Part shown: positions 56,336 to 64,000 of the stretch, one piece after another
Layout: every line of letters begins with the position of its first letter
Numbering within the stretch: position 1 is the stretch's first letter
NCBI GenBank assembly: GCA_023935145.1
Contig: CM043705.1
Span: 57,320,084 to 57,384,083, forward strand
Reading direction: 5' to 3'
DNA length: 64,000 nucleotides
From: Bretschneidera sinensis
Lineage: Eukaryota; Streptophyta; Magnoliopsida; Brassicales; Akaniaceae
The notes under the pieces: generated by a model
Databases searched by the model: none
What the model saw: the letters and a program-made list of their open reading frames with translations, nothing else
Told to the model about the DNA's origin: nothing
Program-made: the position numbers and the translations under genes

Positions 56336-58215
56336 TCTAGTGGTAGAAGAATCTGTACATGTAACTCTTGATGAAACTAACCCAATTAGTAGTAGAGTAG
56401 TTTCTTTTAATGATGATGCAGATTTTATTCCAAGAACGGAAACTTCTACTCCCATTGTTGACCCAAATGAGAGTCCACCTCAAACAAATGGAGAGATGGA
56501 GACTCTCAAAGTCGACCAACCATCTACAAATCGACAAGAGGATAGTCTTCCCAAAGATTGGAGGTACGTAAATTATCACTTGATTGATCAAGTGATTGGT
56601 GATCCTTCACAAGGGGTAAGAACTCGTTCCTCTATTAGAAATATTTGCAATTATGTAGCCCATTTGTCTCAAATAGAACCTAAGACATTTATTGAAGCTG
56701 AAAAGGATAATGATTGGATAATTGCAATGCAAGAAGAAATAAATCAATCTGAAAGGAACAATGTATGGAATCTAGTTCCTAGACCTAAGAATCATACAAT
56801 AATTGGAACTAAATGGGTATTTAGAAATAAGATAGATGAAAATCGAATAGTGACTAGAAACAAGGCTAGACTAGTTGCTAAGGGATATAATCAAGAAGAA
56901 GGAATAGACTTTGATGAGACCTATGCTCCTATAGCTAGATTAGAAGCTACTCGAATGTTGTTGGCCTTTGCATGTTTTAATAAGTTTTAAGTTATTTCAA
57001 ATGGATGTAAAGAGTGCCTTCTTAAATGGATTTATAGATGAAGAGGTTTATGTTGAACAACCTCTTGAATTTCAAAATCCTAGTCTTCCAAATCATGTCT
57101 ACAAGCTTTCTAAGGCTCTATATGGGTTGAAGCAAGCTCCAAGGGCATGGTATGAAAGACTAAGTAAATTTTTTATTAACAATAACTTTGTAAGAGGTAA
57201 GATAGACACAACCTTCTTCACAAAAACTCACAAAAGTGACAATTTGCTAGTCCAAATATATGTTGATGATATTATATTTGGTGCTACTAATGAATCCATG
57301 TGTCAAGAGTTTGCTAAGTGCATGCAAGGTGAATTTGATATGAGCATGATGGGAGAGCTTACCTACTTCCTTGGACTTCAATTAAAACAACTAAAATGTG
57401 GCATCTTCATCAATTAATCAAAGTACACTAAGGACCTACTAAAGAGGTTCGGGATAGAAAGCTGAAAGCCACTTGGAACACCCATGAGCACCTCGACAAA
57501 GCTTGATCTTGATGAAGGAGGTAAATGTGTAGATACTAAATATTATAGAAGCATGATAGGAGCTTTGCTTTATTTGACTGCAAGTAGACCTGATATAATG
57601 TTCAGTGTATGCATGTGTGCTAGATTTCAAGCTAATCCTAAGGAATCACATGTAGTTGCAGTAAAAAGAATCCTTAGATATCTAAAAGGAACTCAAACCA
57701 TAGGATTATGGTACTCTAGAGATTCATCTTTTGAGCTTGTAGGATATTCAGATATTGATTTTGCTAGATGTAGGTTAGATAGAAAGAGCACAAATGGAAC
57801 ATGCCAATTCTTAGGTGCAATGTTAACCTCTTGGTTTTCCAAGAAACAAAACTCAGTTGCACTATCAACCACCGAGGCGGAATATATAGCAGTTAGAAGT
57901 TGTTGCGCTCAAGTATTATGGATGAAACAACAACTAGATGACTATGGCATGATCTTTAAAAGTATCCCAATTCATTGTGATAATACTAGTGCTATCAACC
58001 TAATCAAGAACCCTATTCAGCACTCTAGAACTAAACACATAGAAATTAGACATCATTTCTTAAGAGATCATGCCAAAAAAGGTGATATAAGACTAGAATT
58101 TATACCATTAGAAGATCAAATAGCTGACATTCTTACAAAACCTCTAAGTCAAGCTAGCTTCTGTAAAATTAGACTATTAATGGGATTGTTGGACTATGAT
58201 AAACTGAATGTCTAA
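56336..58215 (+). pseudogene. SIR3 reverse transcriptase and RNase H
   Basis: RT motifs in order are WNLVPRPKNHTIIGTKWVFR, KARLVAKGYNQEEGIDFDET, a stop/frameshift at 56988, FQMDVKSAFLNGFIDEEVYV, LYGLKQAPRAWYERL and the catalytic IYVDDIIFGAT (57256). A stop at 57415 leads to KYTKDLLKRFG. RNase H has YYRSMIGALLYLTASRPDIM, ALSTTEAEYIAV, PIHCDNTSAINLIKNPIQHS and KHIEIRHHFLRDH. The frame ends ...LLDYDKLNV at 58215. With only a handful of lesions it is the best-preserved pol in the window. Confidence 0.92.
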
Positions 58216-58355
58216 TTGCTTCATCATTCATCATTATGCATATTTGACATCTAGTGAATGAGTATTAATCCTTGTTTAATATTTCTCTCACACAAGATGG
58301 CATAGATAAAAAAAATTTGTGCTAAGATTCAAAACTGAAAAGTTTCTCAAAGAGT

Positions 58356-58660
58356 CCAGTCGACTGGTAAGTCTATCCCAGTCGACTGGAAAGTCACTAC
58401 CTAATTTCCTAGTCGACTAGTAAGTTAGTACCAGTCGACTAGTTCAATTACACCTTGTTTGGAGCCAAAATTTTAAAATTCAGTTAGCACCCCAGTCGAC
58501 TGGTAAGAACTACCCAGTCGACTGGCATCTCTCTGCCTATTCTTCCAGTCGACTGGTACCCTGACCCAGTCGACTGGTATGCAAAATGTTCATCTTTACA
58601 AAAGGACCCAGTCGACTGGTATCCTTACCCTAGTCGACTAGAATCGCGATTCTATAAATA
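58356..58660 (+). promoter_or_regulatory. Second palindrome array plus TATA-like box upstream of SIR3 ORF2
   Basis: CCAGTCGACTGG-type sites start at 58356, 58378, 58409, 58431, 58492, 58514, 58545, 58566, 58608 and 58630. Spacings are 22, 31, 22, 61, 22, 31, 21, 42 and 22 bp. TATAAATA is at 58653-58660, 12 bp past the last site. The ORF2 ATG is 210 bp further. The arrangement copies the LTR U3 logic inside the element. Promoter activity is inferred. Confidence 0.65.
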
Positions 58661-58870
58661 GGTTCTTCATTTTTTCTAGATTTTTACGCCATTTTCAAAA
58701 ACCCTGCTTTCTCTCTTTACAAAATCTCGCCATTTTGATCCAAAAACCACCAAAACAACACCTAAACACAACGATCTACTCATCCAAAACCTTATTTTCA
58801 ACTTTCTACAGTTAAAATCTCTCATTTCTACCAAAAACCACTTTTACCCAAAAACTCCATTTCTTCCAAA

Positions 58871-60111
58871 ATGTCCAAAAGAATCCAGATAAAGACCACC
58901 GTTGGGGGACCCCATGTGCCTACAAGGCCAAGGTCCACCAAATCCATGGCTCCAGAGTCACGGGGGAAGGGTGTGGTGGGCTCATCAAGCAAGAAGCCAG
59001 AACAAAGCTTGATGAGTCTCTGTTTTCCAGTCCTACAGTGAAGGCCAGGTATAATTCAGTCATTCGCAACAAGAAAATCATGATGGGTAGAGTTGTCGAC
59101 TTCGACTCAATTCATCATGGTAATTTTGATATTTTACCTGCCTTCGAGGCAATACACCTAACGCCACTGGTCAAGGTGCATGAGAAATACTACCCAAGAC
59201 TGATTCATCAGTTCTATGCAAACTTGGTGAAACCCAGTCCACTGGCTCTGAGATTTAGAACCAGTGTTATAGGTGTGGAGTTTGAGGTCAACACTGACCT
59301 CTTAATGAGCATTTTAAGGATCCCTGTGGGAGGGATCCAATGGAGTCTGAATGGATGGCCAGATAATTTCGAGGTTGAGGAGGCTTGTCAGATAGTTAGG
59401 GGTGACCCTAACTATATGTACAGACCCACTACATTTCACATATGTAGTGATATGCCCCTAGACTCGAAATTGTTCAAACTCATAGTGAGTTGAACCATCC
59501 ACCCAAGACTAGTGAGTCGAAGGTATCTATCTAAAATAGATACTGTATTGATTTGGTGCCTTAAAACTGGGTACCACTTCAATATATACCCCCTACTGCT
59601 CGCCAACATGATTAATGGTGAAGTGAGTGACTCTGGGTGTCTTCCCTATAGGATGCTCATCACACTCATACTCCAGCACTTCCAAGTGCCTCTCCTCGCC
59701 TCCGAGGCTCAGGATATCGGGCCAAAAGACATCATCAGTGTCTACTCACTGAAGAAGATGGGATGCATGGTCCGCGACGGCTTCATTTACTCAAAGGCCA
59801 GGAAGCACATACGAATCAGGGAGGATGACAGCATTGATGATGAGGATGAGGATGTTGCTGCTGCTGCTGATATGGATACGAATACCCGAGAACCTCCCAT
59901 AAGTGCCTCGAGTGCTGGTCAGGCTGGGTATGGCGATCTACTTCAGGCTATCACAAGCCTCCAGCTGATCATGCAGTCCGAATTCCAGACGTTAAGCTCA
60001 TCCATTGAGCACCTACGGGATGACTTCGAGCTGCACTGTGAGCGCACCGAGAATTCCTTAGTTAAGATTCGAGATCTCACTCGTGATGGCTCAGACTCTC
60101 CCACTCCATGA
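58871..60111 (+). pseudogene. SIR3 ORF2: extra ORF after pol (env-position 'plant transposon protein' type)
   Basis: The ATG at 58871 (context AAAATGTCC) opens MSKRIQIKTTVGG, a basic, Ser/Lys-rich N-terminus. A 1-nt frameshift near 59000 moves into a frame with FDILPAFEAIHLTPLVKVHE, PRLIHQFYANLVKPSP and GVEFEVNTDLLMSILRIPVG. A stop at 59491 is followed by DTVLIWCLKTGYHFNIYPLL and RMLITLILQHFQVP. The C-terminus is acidic (DDEDEDVAAAAD) and then possibly helical. It resembles the uncharacterised domain often annotated as a putative plant transposon protein. I see no clear transmembrane segment, so 'envelope' would be by position only. Function is unknown. Confidence 0.7.
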
Positions 60112-60806
60112 GTCACTTCACTATCTCCCTTTTGATGTACTTAGTATTTTCAGTTCATAGTGTCTTAGCACGGACATACTTTATTGTATTTATACTTATG
60201 TTTCGGCTCTACGAAGCCTCATTTGTATAATACTGGTGTCTCTATCGATTATTTATGCTTAGACCTATTTCATACACTTGTTTTACATGTGTGTAATATG
60301 GGTGCATGCTTTATATCTGCTTAAATTTGGATATATGCTTTATATCTGCTTCGGCATTCATGGAAACTTTCGGTTCTTCCCGGGAAGGCTTCCAAACTCC
60401 GAATGGAGCCAAATTTTTGCATAAAAGTTTTTTTATACATACTCTAGATGACTGTGGTAGCTAAGTAGCTTATTTTTTAGTTTCTAGCCCCTTTTGTTAC
60501 TATTGTCAAAACGGGAGAGAAATATGAGAAAATGAGATAAAAATGTAAAACAGAAACCAGTGCATAGATTTAGGGGGAGCACTACTCCAAAGAATATGGT
60601 GTATAATTCAATACAGTATATCGATTAGTTGATTTGCATATAAATGGATTGGTTTGGCTGCATATAAATGTCTTTTTACTTCTTTACAGGTCAGTTTTAC
60701 TTAAAAAACAGAGGAAACTCTGGTCGATTTTTCGCAAAAACCTTACACTTAGTCTTTTATAACTGTTTTCTCTTATTAGTTTTGTCATCATCAAAAAGAG
60801 GAAGAT
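60112..60806 (+). other. SIR3 3' non-coding region with purine tracts
   Basis: No gene is apparent; the open frame at 60668-60874 crosses the LTR edge and is not credible. TTTAGGGGGAGCACTAC at 60568-60584 is Sirevirus-like. CAAAAAGAGGAAGAT immediately before 60807 is the probable plus-strand primer. AAAACGGGAGAGAAATATGAG near 60508 is a third purine-rich run. Confidence 0.7.
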
Positions 60807-62063
60807 TGTTGACCCTCACCTGTATTTTAATGATGACAAAACACAACTCTTATTATACTAACGATGCTATCTAAGTGTATTAAGCAATAAGAATATTCAA
60901 CCAAGGATCAAGGTGCAAGAACTCAACTTGAATCAAACATCAAGTGAAGACAGAAGAACTAGAATAGGTCTATGGTATTAAATCAAGTTGTAAGTCTCAC
61001 TTGTTCAGGTAATTAGCTTGTCTAATGGCTCGTTTTGAAAAACCATTTTAATATAACTTTTTAAACAAATACTTTTAAAGTTAAAATCTATTCAACACAT
61101 GAAAACTGGGTTGTTAAAGCAACCCAGTCGACTGGGTACTTATACCAGTCTTCTAGTATAAAGGTCAGTATGTTCTCAGTCGACTGGATGTTTCATACCA
61201 GTCGACTGGTATTTTGGTCAGAGACTTCCCAGTCGACTGGTAAGAACTACCTAGTCGACTGGTAATCTAGGCAGAAAGATTCCAGTTGACTGGTAAGAAC
61301 TACCTAGTCGACTGGTACCTTCAATAGCCTTAAAAATAAGATTTTTAAAGTGGACCCAGTCGACTGGTATTAAGACCCAGTCGAATGGTAATTCGAAAAA
61401 TATGACTGTTATAGCGCCAGACCTGTACATTTGATGTACAAAAGCGTACCAAATTAATTCAGAACGGAAATATTTCATCAAGGCTATTTAAACCCACACT
61501 ACTGAGCATTTGAAGGAGAGTATTATACATTCAAACAAGTTTTCACTCATTAATACTCAAAAAGCTTTGAAAAATAGATTGTTGAGCCATTCTTCAAGCT
61601 TTACCTAGAAAAAGAGATATTATTCAGTTGTATAAGCTTTTATTGTTGTCTCTCTACTGTTTTCTTTACAGTATTTGTTGTAAAGGGATTTGCTTCCGAA
61701 AGGAAGGGATTTGCTTCCGAAAGGAAGGGGTTTTGCTTCCGAGAGGAAGGGGTTTGCTTCCGAGAAGAAGGGATTGTAAGTTTTGTGCAACACCCGTGAA
61801 GTTGCACGACTAAGTTTCTTAGTGGAGTACTTCAATGAGGTTCCTTGAAGAGAGTGGACATTGGGTACGAACGATTCCGATATTGCCGAACCGCTATAAA
61901 CTGAGTTTGCATCCTCTATTCCTTAATCTCTTTATTTACAACACATATTACTTGTTATATGCTTGTTGTGTTATTTGTTTTAATAAACTTATGTTTTAAT
62001 CCACAAAAAGGTTTTAAAACCCAATTCACCCCTCCCCCTCTTGGGTTGAAACCTCAGTCTACA
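60807..62063 (+). repeat. SIR3 3' LTR (1257 bp)
   Basis: It matches the 5' LTR but has an extra two-palindrome unit (about 61265-61317), accounting for most of the 77-bp length difference. The TATA-like TATTTAAA is at 61485-61492, followed by four hairpin units. Confidence 0.9.
61693..61770 (+). repeat. Four tandem GNRA-loop hairpin units in the SIR3 3' LTR
   Basis: Units start at 61693, 61714, 61736 and 61757 (21-22 bp apart). The first two read CTTCCGAAAGGAAG, the third CTTCCGAGAGGAAG and the fourth CTTCCGAGAAGAAG. The first three have perfect 5-bp stems. They lie about 200 bp downstream of the TATA-like box, in sequence expected in the RNA leader. Confidence 0.8.
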
Positions 62064-64000
62064 GGGGGAGACTTCATTTAGTAAAGATAAATATAGATAT
62101 TTGTTTTTGCTCGATCTACCTACTCATGAGTCAATTGTGTCCACCGAGTCAGCCCTATCTGATCTAATTCCAGCCGAACCAGCTCCAGCTGACCCACTTA
62201 TATCGGCCGAACCATTCTAGCCGATGTCAACACGCACACCGGCCCACACTAGACCCACGACAGAGCATAATGAACGTCTTGACTCTATGCGATTTGTGCA
62301 GGCTTATTCAAGGAGAAGAGACTCGGATCCTAATCCCATGCAAGTCCAAGCTTCAACTCCTAATCCTGATAATGAGGTAAATACAATTTCTGACCAATCT
62401 CAATTAACACCAGACCATGATCTCCCAATTACTATTAGGAAAGGCACAAGAGAATGCACAAAACACCCATTGTATCCTTTGACAAAATTTGTCTCTTTTG
62501 ATAAATTCTCACCCTCATATAAAACCATTCTAATCAGTCTAAATACTATTTATATTCCTGATACTTTATCTGAGGCATTATCTAATGAGAATTGGAAAAA
62601 TGCCATGAGTGAATAAATGCAGGCACTAGAGAATAACCAGACGTGGGAAATAATTAACTTACTAACTAGAAAGAAAGTTGTGGGTTGAAAGTGGGTGTTT
62701 ACCGTAAAATACAAGTCAGATGGCTCTCTTGAAATATACAAAGCCAGACTTATGGTGAAAGGATACACACAGACCTTTGGTGTGGACTATCAAGAGACAT
62801 TTGCTCTAGTAGTTAAGATGAACACGGTGAAAGTTTTGTTGTCATTGGTTGCTAATTTCAACTGGTATTTGGAGCAATTTGATGTAAAAAAATTCTTTTT
62901 TTCATGGCGAATTATAAGAGGAGATATACATGGGCATTCCTCCAGGATATAAGCAGCAACTGAGAAGCAACAAAGTCTGCAAGCTAAGGAAGGCGCTCTA
63001 TGGCCTAAAACAATCTCCACGAGCTTGGTTCGGAAGATTCACAAAAGTGATGCTAGCCACCAGATACAAGCAAAGTCGGGGAGATCATACACTCAGATGC
63101 AGGGGGAGTAACAGCCCTTTTAGTGTACATCGATGACATAATAGTCACAGGAAACGATGAGAAGGAGAAGAAAGTTCTACGAAGATGTTTTGTTAGTGAA
63201 TTTGAGATAAAAGAACTTGGGAGGTTGAAATACTTTCTAGGAAAACAGGAATATGTGACTGATCTCCTTAAGAAAACACGAAAGTCGACATGTAAACCAA
63301 TTTCCACACCGATTGAACAAAATCATAGACTTGAAGAAGCAAAAGATGATCCAGATGTGGACAATGAAAGGTACCGAAGACTGGTTGGGAAGCTCATATA
63401 CCTTACCCGCACACGGCCAGACACTGCTTATGCCGTGAGTGTTGTCAGTCAATTTACACACAGCCCGAGAGAAGTTCATCTACAAGCTGTCCATCGCATA
63501 CTACATTACTTAAAGGCTAATCCAGGACAAAGGATTCTATTTAGAAGAAACACGGGGTTAGACCTTGAGGCGTATACAGATGCTAACTATGCAAGTTCAC
63601 CGGATGATAGAAGGTCCACGACATGCTATTGCACTTTCCTAGGAGGCAATCTTGTAACATGGAGGAGTAAGAAGCAGAATGTAGTGGCAAGATCAAGTGT
63701 TGAAGCAGAGTTTAGGGTGATGGCGCAAGGAGTTTGTTAATTACTATGGCTCAAAATAATTCTAGAAGACTTAAAGATTAAGTGGGATGGACCGATCAGG
63801 CTATTTTGTGACAACAAGTCGGCTATCAACATCGCTCATAATCTCGTTCAGCATAACCGGACAAAGTATATTGAGGTAGATAGACATTTCATAAAAGAGA
63901 AGCTGGACAATGGATTAATCTGCACACTGTACGTCCCAACAAAGAATCAACTTGTTGATGTACTTACAAAAGGATTGAACAGTGAAGCATTCCAACGACT
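62064..64000 (+). pseudogene. COP3 reverse transcriptase and RNase H (continues beyond window)
   Basis: After SIR3 the linker (HESIVSTESALSDLIPAEPA) leads to RT: LPITIRKGTRECTKHPLYPL, KWVFTVKYKSDGS, ARLMVKGYTQTFGVDYQE, FDVKKFFF (frameshift), LRKALYGLKQSPRAWFGRF and the catalytic VYIDDIIVTGND at 63123. About 15 residues between YFLG and KQEYVTDLL (63230-63250) are deleted. RNase H follows with EAYTDANYASSPDDRRST, TWRSKKQNVVARSSVEAEF, a stop at about 63738 and CDNKSAINIAHN. The 3' LTR is outside the window. Confidence 0.88.

Larger units (their letters stand above)
51829..62063 (+). mobile_element. SIR3: full-length Sirevirus-like Ty1/copia retrotransposon
   Basis: SIR3 has LTRs of 1180 bp (51829-53008) and 1257 bp (60807-62063), an iMet-type primer site, gag, protease, integrase, RT, RNase H, an extra ORF2 and a purine-rich stretch AAAAAGAGGAAGAT just before the 3' LTR. 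An AGGGGGAG tract at 60571-60578, well upstream of the LTR, is like the multiple polypurine tracts I recall for Sireviruses. Flanking 5-mers differ (AAAAC and GGGGG), so no target duplication is visible. It splits COP3 between integrase and RT. The reading frames carry many stops and frameshifts. Confidence 0.9.
49775..64000 (+). mobile_element. COP3: Ty1/copia element, split by SIR3
   Basis: The 5' LTR (49775-49994), primer site, truncated gag, protease and integrase lie left of SIR3; RT and RNase H lie right of it and run off the window end. The polyprotein resumes near 62064, the other side of SIR3. Lineage within copia is not assigned. Gag is deleted and pol has many stops. Confidence 0.85.

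Noticed and set aside
58871..60111. Calling SIR3 ORF2 an envelope glycoprotein
   Set aside because: Position after pol is suggestive, but no signal peptide, transmembrane helix or glycoprotein features are apparent.

Overview
The window is plant nuclear DNA, most likely eudicot. It consists almost entirely of nested LTR retrotransposons of the Ty1/copia and Ty3/gypsy (Athila-like) superfamilies, with initiator-Met-type and Asp-type tRNA primer binding sites. The only host gene I recognise is the 3' end of a plant alpha-amylase (AMY3-like). I see no rRNA, tRNA, CRISPR or prokaryotic feature. Element names below are my own labels.

Left nest (1-14009, all minus strand). SIR2, a Sirevirus-like copia remnant, has its gag interrupted by ATH1, an Athila-like element whose gag, protease, RT, RNase H, integrase and extra 3' ORF (ORF2) are all recognisable but broken. 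ATH1 is in turn interrupted by SIR1, a close relative of SIR2, whose 5' LTR and gag occupy 1-2302. SIR1 and ATH1 continue beyond the left edge.

Middle nest (14033-39237). ATH2 (minus, flanked by TCGAC on both sides) is an ATH1 relative keeping only gag and protease. Inside its 3' LTR sits ATH3 (plus, GAACC target duplication), another gag-protease Athila derivative. ATH3 carries COP1 (minus, Tnt1/Tork-like copia, AATTT/AATTC) in its 5' LTR and ATH4 (plus, GTTGG/GTTAG), a smaller relative of ATH3, in its gag. The insertion order can be read directly: ATH2 first, then ATH3, then COP1 and ATH4.

Low-copy island (39238-47283). AT-rich intergenic DNA is followed by a decayed Mutator-like (MULE) transposase on the minus strand. 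The MULE carries two non-autonomous hAT-type insertions with imperfect 8-bp duplications. After it come the last three coding exons of an AMY3-like alpha-amylase (minus), the first of which has a +1 frameshift.

Right nest (47284-64000, plus). COP2, a short-LTR copia, holds a probable solo LTR and is cut by COP3. COP3 is itself split by SIR3, the only element in the window with both LTRs and a complete gene order: LTR, gag, protease, integrase, RT, RNase H, ORF2, LTR.

The most interesting signal is non-coding. The SIR LTRs carry an array of the 12-bp palindrome CCAGTCGACTGG with alternating 21-22 and 30-31 bp spacing, i.e. about two and three helical turns. SIR3 has a second phased array between pol and ORF2, followed by a TATA-like box, which looks like an internal promoter for ORF2. 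ATH1, from a different superfamily, has the same layout with a different palindrome core (CGATCG): an array in the LTR, and arrays plus a TATA-like box between pol and a related ORF2. SIR LTRs also carry tandem hairpins with GAAA/GAGA (GNRA) loops downstream of the promoter. Four Athila-like elements share a conserved hairpin-like motif after their coding region. Every coding region is damaged, so current activity is unlikely, but the regulatory architecture is conserved between copies.
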